A program made the translations under genes and the position numbers. Under the pieces are notes generated by a model. It ran no database searches, had not been told where the DNA came from, and was given only the letters and a program-made list of their open reading frames with translations. A stretch of 64,000 nucleotides of DNA, from positions 35,799,201 to 35,863,200 of the forward strand of contig CM034307.1 of assembly GCA_019925795.1 (NCBI GenBank), in the 5' to 3' direction. Of the stretch, positions 11,654 through 21,959 are shown piece after piece. Position 1 is the first letter of the stretch; every line of letters starts with the position of its first letter. The DNA comes from Dendrobium chrysotoxum. Lineage: Eukaryota > Streptophyta > Magnoliopsida > Asparagales > Orchidaceae.

Positions 11654-11962
11654 ATGGAAAACAACAAAAATATTGAACCAGAAGTTGGAGACAATCAACC
11701 AGAAGAATTTGAGAATCAAGTACCAATGGACAGGTGGATGCCGTCAGAAGGAAGTTCAACCAACCCAATGCAAAATGAATTATACAAGCTTCAATCAAAG
11801 ATGCACTTGTGTACGGAGAGATACATGAAGAAGAAGCAGTTATTGCAAGATCAATTCCTACAAGAGCGGGAAGTTATTCTAAAAAGGTATGCAGATAAAA
11901 TTCAAGAATTAGATGCAACCCCTTCGTCTCGTCCGGAAAGATCTATAGCTTCCTCATCATGA
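11654..11962 (+). CDS. 102-aa acidic, coiled-coil-like protein of element B
   Basis: This is the only ORF in the internal region of B: it starts 105 bp after the primer site and ends 13 bp before the polypurine tract. The start METENNKN-like stretch is at residues 1-7 (MENNKNI), followed by an acidic Asn/Gln/Glu-rich part. Residues about 36-80 alternate Lys, Glu, Gln and Leu (for example QLLQDQFLQERE) and look like an amphipathic helix or coiled coil; the tail is Ser-rich. It has no zinc knuckle, protease or polymerase motif. It may be the remnant of a gag N-terminus or a protein unique to this family. I do not recognise a homologue. An uninterrupted frame in a young element is compatible with, but does not prove, function. 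Confidence 0.55.
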   Translation: MENNKNIEPEVGDNQPEEFENQVPMDRWMPSEGSSTNPMQNELYKLQSKMHLCTERYMKKKQLLQDQFLQEREVILKRYADKIQELDATPSSRPERSIASSS

Positions 11963-11974
11963 GATGAGTTTTTC

Positions 11975-11987
11975 AAGTAGGGGAGTC
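11975..11987 (+). promoter_or_regulatory. Polypurine tract of element B
   Basis: AAGTAGGGGAGTC lies immediately before the TGATGTA start of the 3' LTR, the required position for priming plus-strand DNA. Confidence 0.75.
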
Positions 11988-13066
11988 TGATGTAGGCAAA
12001 AATTCTTGTTTTTGGGCTGCTTGCTATTCTCGGTTGGAGGCCTTGTTGGTTTCGGGTGGGCCTTGGCTGATTTTCAATTTTGGCTTTGTTGGTTGGAAAT
12101 TAAGTGGTGCCAGCTCATTATTATCTTGTGGAGTTTAGCTCATTATGAGCTTATGTTTAAGTTCTGAAATTATTATCTTTGAAGGCTAATTTTGGTGGGT
12201 GGAACTTGCCTTTTCCTCTTCCTTGCCTCCTCGGTTTCTTCTTATCCCCTTCGATTTTGGTGGGTTTTTGCTGTTTCCCATGTATTCTGCTGGGCTTCCT
12301 GTGCCTGCTGCCTTGGTTGCTGGTTTGCCCCATCGGTTCCTTCCCGTCTGGGCTGGTTCCGTGGTTTTCTGGCTGGTTTCCTGTGCCTGTTTCTTCGGTT
12401 TCCTGTGTGCCTCTTCGGTTCCCTCATTGGGCTGTTCTGTGGCTATTTTTTGGATATTTCTGTGGCTGTTTTCTGGATGTTCCGTGGCTGTTTCTGTCCT
12501 GTTTCCTGTGCATAATTTTGGGGCTGCTGTTTGAAACTTTTGAGCTGCTGTTTGGGGAATTGAAAGTTGTTGTTTTGTAACATTTAATAAGGAATTTGAA
12601 GAGTTTTTGGTGGTTGTTTGGCTGCCCTCTTTCCTCCTATAAATATAAGTTATTTTGTATGTTTAGAGAGTTGAAAAATGTTATTTTTGGAGCTAAAAAC
12701 CTGAGGGATTTGTTGGAAAAGCTTGCGAGCTTGTTCCATCTCTTCTTCCCCTCTTCTCTAGGAAAGCTTGCGAGCTTCTCCTCTTTCTTCTCGGACTTCT
12801 AACATCTTTCCTCTCTACGCAAGTGTCACTCCACCTGTATCCTTCTTCTCAACATTTGACAAGCTGTTTTAGGAAAGTCGTTGTGTCTTTATCATTTGTA
12901 ATCGTCAATGTTTGTAAGTCTTTTATATTATTAAAGTGAAGTTATCTTTGGTTCAATTGTCGTATTTTGAGTTTTTTGGAGAATGTTATGTCATTTTTTA
13001 TCCTAGTAAGTGTGTATTTTTTCTAGCAAAAAAATTAGGGGCCTCCTAATTTTTTTGCTTACATCA
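11988..13066 (+). repeat. 3' LTR of element B
   Basis: 1,079 bp, TGATGTAGG...TACATCA, followed directly by the AAAGT target duplication (13,067-13,071). It is near-identical to the 5' LTR; most differences are C/T or G/A changes. Confidence 0.93.
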
Positions 13067-13071
13067 AAAGT

Positions 13072-15820
13072 CCATTTAGCGAACAATCGACGTTCGAGTG
13101 ACTTTGTGCAAGAGGTCCTAACTTGGTACTTTCAAAGTTGTGAATGCAACAACAAAGTCTGTTTTACAAACAAGCAATGTTTGGCAATTTTGTGTAATGT
13201 CGCGCCCATAGAACGTCATTTTTGGGAGCTCTAATCGAGTCCGCTGCAAAGGATGTTTCTTTGATAAATTCAGTACTCCAAACATGTTTGCGTAGTCCAT
13301 TTCGCAAACCACTGACATTCGAGTTGTTTCGACTGTGGTCAAGGCAATTTGAACTTATTTCATGTTGTATCACATTAATTGGTCAACATTTTCATCATAC
13401 GTGCTTGAAGTGATTTTGGAGCATATACGGAAATCAACATAGACCAAAGAATTGCTTATGGAATAATTAGGCTAAAAGTAACTTGGATAACCACATGAGC
13501 TTCTAGATTACAGTATATGTCATATTATTATCATCGAGATAATTATAATCATGCTAGATATTTCATAAGTTTTAAGCACCTTATTGATATTTATCTATTA
13601 AAATTAGCCATGTCTGTTGTATGATTTACGTTGGCATTAAATGATCATATTGGACATATTTCATAAGTTTTATGGATTTATTAAATGTCATAGATACATC
13701 TTATTAATGGCATGCATTGAGACAGATTTAAATCAATTAAGAGAAATCTAGAGCTTATTGATCCAAATGCCTTAATTTCTATGATTCATTCCTATGTTAC
13801 TGTTGTTGGATTAAACTTCTGTTCAAATGTATATATGAAGGGATGCACCATAATGATTAGCCTTGGGCTGAAAAATCATATATACAAGCTTTTTATAACA
13901 CATATTGTGTAGGTTTTTCCTGCCTAAACTAATCATATATATGATCCTATCAGGAATGCACACGATTTAATTGAACCAGCATACTAATCTGAAATGTAAA
14001 TATGCAATTCAATCCTAGGGCTTAGAAATAAGAAAGGCTGAATGATAAGAGTGAAAGCATAAGAAATTGTTAGATGAATGATGCCTAAAAGCCAATCAAG
14101 GAAGTACTTCTTTAAGTGGTAAGGAAGTGGAAAAAACACAGAAGATTTCACAATACATGATGAATCCAAGGAAAATGCCACTTTTCCTAAGTTAATAGAA
14201 ATACTCCCAAAATACACAGCATTATGCATTGAGATAAGACAAAGCCAATATGATGACATTCACACTGTAGAATACATATAAGTCAACTTAAATATTCTTA
14301 AAAGGAGAGCGCTATCAAGGGCAGTTGATATAGTGATATACACCCATCAAATTATGAGGAGAAAACCAGTAGTTAAACCAAGGATACATGTGAAAAAATA
14401 TGCTAGTTGAATAACATATTAATAGTTAAACTCCCTTTCAATCATAATTCCTTTTGTACAACAATTTCAAACAGACGATTCAAACAGAGGTAATCCCAGA
14501 TGATGAGCAACCTCCTTTTAAAAAAGAAAATCATCCTTTTGAGGCCTAGAACAAAGTCAGCCAAGCAAAAAAGCTGATATAATAATAAGAACAAAATCAA
14601 TCATAATGAAATCAAAGAAAAGATTCACGGCAATTTTAGTACTTCGAGGTCAGTTTGTTGTTCTTCCGGTTACTAGACAAACTTCTCTTCCACTCTCATC
14701 ACCTTAAATCTAGCACACATGCTCAAGTAACTTTATATATTCAGTTAGTCTTTGTGCCATATGACTGCATGCTTCTCAAAATTTATTTACAAACTTTTTA
14801 GTAGTAAGCTTCTTTATAGCAACAGATTCATTTGACTGCTTATTTAAAAACTCAAACTTATCTACTTCACACAAACTAGCTAGATTCCACTAAATCTTGA
14901 AATTGGTATACCTTGCAATCAAATAACTAAACCATTGAGCTCAAGATTAATAATTTCTTAGCGAGCCAAATGTAAACAGAGCAGAGCAAACTTTCTTCTT
15001 TTAACTCCGCTTTAACAAAGACCTAGATTTGGAAGAACAAATCTGATACACAAAATTCTAACAGAAACAGATAAACAGAACTAATTTTCCCCAAAATCAA
15101 GTCATCAAACAAGGGACAACTGATCAGAAAAGCAATGGTGACTGTTAAAAGCAATCATTAGCGCTACTTCCAAAACTGCTTGTTAAGGAAAAAGAAGTCG
15201 TTAGCATAGTTCCAGCAGAGAAATTTCCTCTTAAAGAATACAATGATTGCAATGATATGATGTTTTCCAGTTGGTCATAAAACTCGTTGAATAAGAAGTT
15301 ATTTTCAGCCAGTATCATAGTCTGATTCCTACAGCCCTATCATTTGCATGACAAATTAAATCCCCTGACATTTTCCAAAAGAAATCCGCAGACTTTGGAT
15401 GATTGAAACTTCATACATAATCCAACCATGTTTGAAAATATTAGAGAATATTCATACAATTCATCATCACAATTTGTAAATGCATCACATCTCGAAGTAA
15501 TGAAAGAAGCTAAAAAAATGTGGGATGTAAACAATATAAGGCATGTAAAAATAGCGCTAAATTAGAAAAGCATAAATAAACAAATACACACTAAAAAATC
15601 AAAGGTCTTTTCTTTTGTTTCCAGATTGCTGTGTCAATTAACCTTTCACTCGATCTGTCTCTAACACAATTGAATCTAATGAATGCTACTAAAAGGTACA
15701 GTATAAATCGAAAACAAGAGAAGCAGCGTCACAACAGCTGAGAAAGAATTAAAAATGTCATAAATCAGCGAAAAATACGGTAAATCTACGGGCAGTTGAG
15801 AGAAGATGTGAGCAAATTAC
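13072..15820. other. No confirmed gene; possible introns of a minus-strand gene
   Basis: 13,072-13,420 resumes the sequence interrupted by element B and is weakly similar to 38,940-39,200. The remainder is AT-rich and intron-like. If 15,821-15,886 is a real first exon, its later exons should lie here on the minus strand. One candidate terminal segment is 14,637-14,705 (reads GDESGREVCLVTGRTTN then stop), but I could not confirm splice sites or reconstruct a protein. Confidence 0.35.
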
Positions 15821-15886
15821 GCAATAGTTTCCGGATCGAACGACCGGAAAGAGGTCGAGGATTCGTCGGAACTCATGCTCGTCCAT
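15821..15886 (-). CDS. Possible first coding exon of an unidentified plant gene
   Basis: On the minus strand an ATG opens 22 codons beginning MDEHEFRRILDLFPVVRSGN and ends at a plausible splice donor, TATTGC|GTAATT. The peptide has the feel of a conserved plant protein N-terminus, acidic and then hydrophobic with an FPVVRS motif, but I cannot name its family. The DNA just upstream (15,887-16,040) is richer in G, C and CpG than its surroundings, as expected of a plant 5' region and promoter. No downstream exon was confirmed, so this may also be a gene remnant or chance. Overlapping plus- and minus-strand frames in 15,758-16,062 are read as shadows. Confidence 0.35.
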
Positions 15887-16197
15887 TTCTCTCCGCAGGA
15901 ACGGTGATTTCGGCTTATAGAACGCGAACACCGCAGGGTAATACGCCACCCAAATATATCAAATTCGTGGGAAATGGCCCGACGGGTCCAGTTCGCTGCT
16001 TGACATTCCAGCCGGGCAAGTACGGTGAACAAAAAAAGCCAAGTCCATCTAAACCATTATAGGAAGTATTTAGTAAAAATAGCCTATATTGTGCTCTGAT
16101 GTCTCCAATGTCTAAATTTTGTTTTTAATAGCCATTTAACTTTGGCCAAAATGATAATGTGCTAGCAATGTCATTTCCAAACTTATGATTATTGTTC

Positions 16198-16600
16198 TCC
16201 CTCCATAGATGGTAGATCAAGCAATGAATGGAGAGTAACCCTTTTTTTTTTTTTGCCTTAAAAATGTTAGTCATATCATCAATATATACCAAATTTTGAT
16301 AAGTAGGTTATAGAAGAAATGTTGTCCAAAGGAATCACTTAGCAAAAGTCCAAAAAGAGAAAGTATATATAAAGAAAAATAACCCCCCTCTCCCACAAAC
16401 ACAAAAAAATCCTATAGATTGTAGATCAAGCAATGAAAGGAGAGTAAGCAAAATCTTTCTTCTTTTCACCTTAAAACGTTAGGCGTATCATCAATATATT
16501 TCAAATTTTGAAGACTAGAAGGTCATAGAAGAAATGTTGTCGTCCATAGCAATGACTTAATAAGAGTCGAGAATGAGAAAGTGCATATAAAGAAAAAAAA
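16198..16600. repeat. Diverged tandem duplication, two units of about 200 bp
   Basis: The first unit runs from GTAGATCAAGCAATGAA through ATCATCAATATAT and ATAGAAGAAATGTTGTC to AAAGTATATATAAAG. It is repeated from about 16,418 (GTAGATCAAGCAATGAAAGG) to 16,595 with many substitutions. There is no coding content. Confidence 0.7.
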
Positions 16601-18500
16601 AAGTTGATATCTCAATCTTCGCATGGCAAAAGACACAAAGGAGAGAGTGACAATCCCCAAAAGTGAAAGTATATCTAGTATGAAACCTGATATATCATCA
16701 AAAAATTATCTTGATAGGGCACGAATCTCGAGGAAATATTAAGTTGGAAACTTCAAAAATTAAATAGGAGACCATCTGAATTCTAATTTCAGCAAACTTA
16801 TAGTCAAACTGAACGTCTCGAAAATACGAACCCAACGACACCAAATTCGACTCAATCCAAGCCCAAATGGGTTCAAATCAAAGACTCGAGACATATTTGA
16901 AAGATTCAAACCATAATTTGGATTATCAAACGTGACATGCTTATAGTCGAATTAAGTGGCTCGACAAGACGAATCCAATGAGCCCAAGATTGCTGAATTT
17001 TGATATCATCAACAAATGCCTAATAAACAGTCCACAATCAAGGGATTAAACATCGGTCGTCCATTCAAACCACTCTCAATTTACTCTTGATCTTCTTCCT
17101 ATTTACTGGCCATGACACTCTCAGAAAGACCCCTCATTCTTAATTGAGGGGGGACCAAATAAGGAAGAGAAAGAAGAAAAGAATATTCATTACAGTTGTT
17201 GTTGTTTTGTACAAGTCTTCAATATATTGATATATTATTTTGTTAGCTTTATGAGTACTAATAAAATAATATAATTGCACATAGTCACTAGCCTTAAGGT
17301 TCTCCATCTTGAATATCTGCTCAAGAAACTCTTGTTTAAATACTAACTTATTAATTGATGCGACATCGATATATTAATTCAGCAGCTTTATCACATTTAC
17401 GATTTTATTAAATTTCAACATGCACTTGTAGTGATATCCTAGAAAACATGTGAAGTTTCTTACCCTACAAATTTCCATGATAGATACATTTGGAGCACTA
17501 GCTGTTAAGCAAGTAGATACAAACTTTAGAGATAAAGAGGGAGCAAGCCAAGCAAGTAATGATGTTAATGTGAGGAAAATAAACTAAAAATTTAGAAAAT
17601 TTATTTTTTTATCAAATACGACAAAGATAATAATATATAATCTCAAAAGATAGAATAATATTTTAAAATAATTTAAAATAAAAATAGAGTTATACAAAAT
17701 GACTATGTTTTAGGATATTGTTGTCCACCTAATGGGAGTAAGATAGGATTTATTTTATTATAGGATGCACATTCCACATAAAGGCACTCTTATAGTTAAT
17801 TATATCCTAGAAGAAGTAATCTCATAAGAATACTCTTGATTAAAATAGTGAAAAATATTTTTAAGGTTTCAATTTTTAGACAAGAATATTCTTTTAGAAT
17901 TTTGAATGTAATTAGTTCAACTTGGAATAATTATTTTCAAGAGTCAAAAGAAGAAGGGTGTCATGACCCAACCGAATACAATTTATATATCTTGACGGGT
18001 CATATTAGGTCAGATGCATAACCAAGTAGTTACCCAAGTTCTAAAAAATTCAATTTTTTTTAATTTTATTTTATTATATAATTAAGTTAAAATTATTAAA
18101 TATACTATATAATGCTAATTTAAATTATTTTTTTAATATATCTTAAGTTAATCGAGCGGTTCAATGAGCTTTTGAGCTGAGCCAGGATGAGCTTGAGCTT
18201 GAACTCGTTGCTCGATAAGCTCAACTCATGAGCTTGTTAATGAATCGAGTTCGAGCTAGCCTGACTCACTTACACCCCTATGTGTGACTCACTAAATGGA
18301 TGAACTAAAGATTTTTTATCTGATTTTATTTTTATTTGTTTTGTTTGAGCCAAGCACTCGAATCGTATCAAATTGGGTTCAAACAAAGAAAAATCTTTGT
18401 TAGCTCAATTAATTTTTTAATCAAAATAATCAAGTGATCGGAATGCAATCTGACTAGCTGTAGTCCTCTCAACTTGACAAACTTGATCATGGTTAAACAG
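16601..18500. other. No gene; AT-rich DNA with one DNA-transposon terminus
   Basis: No credible ORF. Near 18,150-18,282 the inverse strand reads TAGGGGTGTAAGTGAGTC and then repeats of GAGCTCGA/CTTGAGCTT words. This terminal-plus-subterminal pattern is familiar from non-autonomous plant hAT-type elements. The partner terminus was not located, so the element is not delimited. Confidence 0.4.
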
Positions 18501-18504
18501 TAAC
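18500..18504. repeat. Target-site duplication GTAAC (left)
   Basis: Repeated exactly at 28,875-28,879; fixes the ends of the copia element. Confidence 0.9.
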
Positions 18505-20098
18505 TATTGCAATTCGGGATTCCTAGCACTTGATTTTGATGATGACAAATTATATTGATGGAATTAATATATTCATCCTTGAAAATATAAATGTTTATTT
18601 TTATCTGTGAGCACTAATATTTCAGATAAGATATATACCGCTCAAGACTACTGAAGACTTAAGACTGGGTAGACTAGGATGTGCAAAAATTTATATTTTT
18701 ATTTCATTTATTTTCTTATTTATTGAGTCTGCCACAAAAGCATGTATGCAAAAGGGGTGACTAAGAACACACACACAGAGGGAGAGTTAAAATTTTTAAC
18801 TAAAATTTAAAGTTTTTAAAACAAATCATACTGTACGATTTTGTATCGTACTATACGATATGGAATTTTAACTCAGGCTTAACGGCTAATTCTGGATGAT
18901 TAGTTCTGTAAACTAATCGTACTGTACAATCGTAATCATACTGTATGATTTGTTTTAACTTGAAAACCCTAGCCGCTAGGACAGTTTTAGTAAATTTTTT
19001 AAATTTAATTTTTGAACTAATCGTACTGTACGATTACAATCGTACTGTATGAATATTTGAAACCTTGCCAAAATTATTCCTTATAATCAGGCAATTAAAT
19101 CATGATTTCTTAATTACATTTGATTGTACTGTACGATACAAATCATACTGTACGATGAACAGAGATAATTTTATTTGTCCCATATATCGTACCAGACGAA
19201 ACCATAATTTTTTGTACTGATCGTCCCGGATGATATTTATATCATATAGGATGATGTTCTGAAAATGAACTAATCATACAGTACGAATGGTACAGAGCGG
19301 AATGATGAACAGAGATGATATCATTCGTCCCATAGATCGTCCTGTATGAACAATTGAAAAATAAGATGATCGTCCCGTACGATCTATGGATCGTACAGTA
19401 AGATAGTACGATATTCATAAAATTTATGAACTGTTCGTCTACATTCGTATTGGACGGAACTATTTTTGAACTGATCGTACTGTACGATATTTGATCGTAC
19501 TGTACAAATATAAACATCAAATTAGAATTTTTAGGATTTTTTAAAGTCTAATTTAAAAAGGAGTTTTTATTATTCAATGAGTGGCTGTTGAGGCCGTGGT
19601 TGACAAAGGAAGGAACTCTTGAGAGGGAGCTTTTGGAGAGATCCAAGGTTTGTGAGAGGAAAGAGAAGGTGAGCTTGAGCATGAGGGAGAAGGACTGTGA
19701 GGGGATCACACGGTTGCTCCGAGCTAGCTGCACGCTTGCTCCTCCTGTGGCCTTGGTGAGTCTCGAGAATACTCGGAGTGGAGGACTCTGGAGAGTAGAC
19801 GTAGGTCAAGTGACCGAACCACTATAAAAATTTCTAGTGTGCTTTTTTCATTTTTACCGCACTTTATTTTTCATGCATTTATTTACTATTTTAATTGCTT
19901 GGTGAAAAATCTAATTTTAATTTTGTATTGTGAGATTTACAATTGTGTCACCAATATCGTAGTTGTGAATGAATCATTAGCTTCAGCATTCTACTTGTTA
20001 AGTTGTTAATTTAAAATTAAAAAAAAACTAGAACTCCTGTTTAGGATTAATTTTTAAAATATCAATTCACTCCCCTCTTGGCACATCTCGTACTTTTA
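18505..20098 (+). repeat. 5' LTR of the copia element
   Basis: 1,594 bp from TATTGCAATTCGGG to CGTACTTTTA. It carries many copies of TCGTACTGTACGA and variants between 18,825 and 19,510. Compared with the 3' LTR it lacks about 200 bp near 19,765, the stretch corresponding to 28,332-28,543. Confidence 0.9.
18825..19510. repeat. Cluster of TCGTACTGTACGA near-palindromes in the copia 5' LTR
   Basis: The 13-bp motif reads nearly the same on both strands, differing only at its central base. Ten or more copies or close variants (for example CGTACTATACGA, CATACTGTACGA, CGTCCCGTACGA) occur, often as pairs about 10 bp apart. The same cluster is in the 3' LTR and at 25,080-25,550. Confidence 0.9.
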
Positions 20099-20100
20099 AG

Positions 20101-20118
20101 TTGTATTAGAGCGAGGGT
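20101..20118 (+). promoter_or_regulatory. Primer-binding site of the copia element (tRNA-iMet)
   Basis: TTGTATTAGAGCGAGGGT lies two bases after the LTR and corresponds, with changes, to the initiator tRNA-Met site TGGTATCAGAGCCAGGG. Confidence 0.75.
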
Positions 20119-20121
20119 TCC

Positions 20122-21797
20122 ATGGCACATTTTGATAAACGTAATACTGCAGAGGGTTATTCTATAACCCGTCCACCTTTATTTGATAATATATCATTTA
20201 TACATTTTTACAGTCAATAGACTATCGCATGTGGATGTTGGTTCAAGAAGGTTACTCTACACCATTTTGTATCTTGAATGGCATTAAAACAGAGTTATCA
20301 TTTAATGAATAGAGTAATGAGGATAGAGAATTAGCACAATTAAATGCTAAGTGCTTGAATTATTTCTTTTGCGCATTAAAATTAGAAGATTATATGCGAG
20401 TATCTACTTGTAGTACTGGTAAGGAGATCTGGGATAGATTGTATATCACGTATGAAGGAATCAATGAGGTTAAACAGTCTAGGCTAAACATACTTTTACA
20501 TGATTATGAATTTTTTCACATGAAACCTAGCGAGATTGTATCTAAAATGTACACTAGGTTCACCCATATAGTGACATCCTTGCATGCTTTAGGAAGAGAG
20601 TTATCAAATTCTAAAAAAGTTAACAAAATATTGAGATGTTTACCTAGCTCTTATAATGCAAAAATTACTGTCATAACTGAGTCCAAAGATTTAAATATTT
20701 ATTCAATTGATAATTTTCTTGGGTCGCTCATTACCTACGAGCAAGGAGTAAGTAAAAGGCAAAGTGATGCAGGTGAAAAGAAGAATGAGCGAACTGTGGC
20801 TCTAAAAGCGAATAATTTTGAAAGTGATTATTCTGCAGCAGAGGAAGATGATGACATAGCCTTGATGACTCATCAGTTCAAGAGTTTTCTGAAAAGAAAG
20901 TAATGGCGTCATCAAAGCAATTGGAACAAAGGTAAAAACTCAAAGAATACTAAAGTTGCATCTAACACAATTTGCTTTGAGTGCAGGAAATCAGGTCATC
21001 TCCGAGCTGATTGCCCCAATGTTAAGACTCATCAAACCAAGGAGAAGGGCGAGAAAAAGTTAAAATTCAAGAAGGATAAATTTAAGACACAAAAAGCTTT
21101 TTGGGCCAACTCTGCTTCAGAATCATCAGAAGAAGAAGCAGAGGAGGAGGTAACAAATTTATGCCTTATGACTAACGATAACCTTGATCAATCAGATCAA
21201 GATGAGGTATATCAACTTTCTTATGATAAACTATTAATTATTTCTGAAAAGATTCATGACTCGTATAGAAAGTTGAAGAAAATGCATGCTAGTCTTAACA
21301 CTGATTTTAGTACTTTATAAAAAGAGTATGCTAGTGCAGTTAAAATTTTTTTTGACTTTGATAGAGATCACATGTCCCTGGTTGATAAATTTGATGCATT
21401 AAATAAGAAGCATATTGAATTAACTACTGCACATGATTCCTTGAAGTCATCACATGTTGAACTAGAGAATACATTTAAGGAATTAGAGAAATCTGCATAT
21501 GAGCTAGATAGTAGTGAGCATGCATTGAAATTCAAAATTATAAGTCTTAAGAAAGAAAATGAATTTCTAAATGTAAAATTTCATGCATTTGAAAATAATA
21601 AAACACCTCATACATTTGTTGAATTTTATAAACCTCCACCATGTGAACCATCTCATTCAAAATCCTTAAAGCATATTCTATCCAAACCTAGGAAGAGGCA
21701 CTATCACCCCTGTAGATTAGTGAACCCATTTTCTAGTGTTAGGTGTTATTCTTGTGACATGATAGGTCACATAGCCCGCACTTGCATAATTCACTAG
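20122..21797 (+). pseudogene. gag: Copia gag (UBN2-type) with coiled coil and two zinc knuckles
   Basis: Translation from the ATG at 20,122 shifts frame near 20,205. It then continues in one frame with stops at 20,310, about 20,900 and about 21,318. The region around 20,340-20,700 has the gag capsid pattern (LNYFFCALKLEDYMRVSTCS, GKEIWDRLYITYEG). The first zinc knuckle is CFECRKSGHLRADC (20,973-21,014). A Lys/Glu/Leu-rich coiled-coil part follows (21,230-21,590), then a second knuckle CYSCDMIGHIARTC (about 21,747-21,788). Gag forms the retrotransposon particle and binds its RNA. The stops and the shift mean this copy makes no full protein. Confidence 0.88.
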
Positions 21798-21959
21798 AGG
21801 ATACATCTAGTGTGGAGACCTAAGCTGCATTCATCACAGTATAACATACATACATCTCATTCATACAAGCATAAGGTGGAACCCAAACTCACTTGGGTTC
21901 CCAAAACTAACCTTTGATTGACATTGTAGGGATGCTCTCATAAAAGACCTAGTGAGAGC

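Larger units (their letters stand above)
10443..13066 (+). mobile_element. Element B: complete non-autonomous LTR retrotransposon
   Basis: Two long direct repeats (10,443-11,544 and 11,988-13,066) begin TGATGTA and end TACATCA, with a 443-bp internal region. A primer-binding site follows the first LTR, a polypurine tract precedes the second, and the whole is bounded by the perfect 5-bp duplication AAAGT. There is no reverse transcriptase, integrase or protease, so mobilisation must come from an autonomous partner. By hand alignment the LTRs differ at roughly 30 of about 1,080 positions plus one 23-bp length difference near the start, which indicates a comparatively recent insertion. The LTR termini and primer site resemble those of chromovirus H, a possible helper. 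Confidence 0.93.

Noticed and set aside
10657..12580. Hydrophobic ORFs of 100-133 codons in both LTRs of element B
   Set aside because: All three frames are open because the tract lacks A; they lie in U3 of an LTR and change between copies without favouring one frame.
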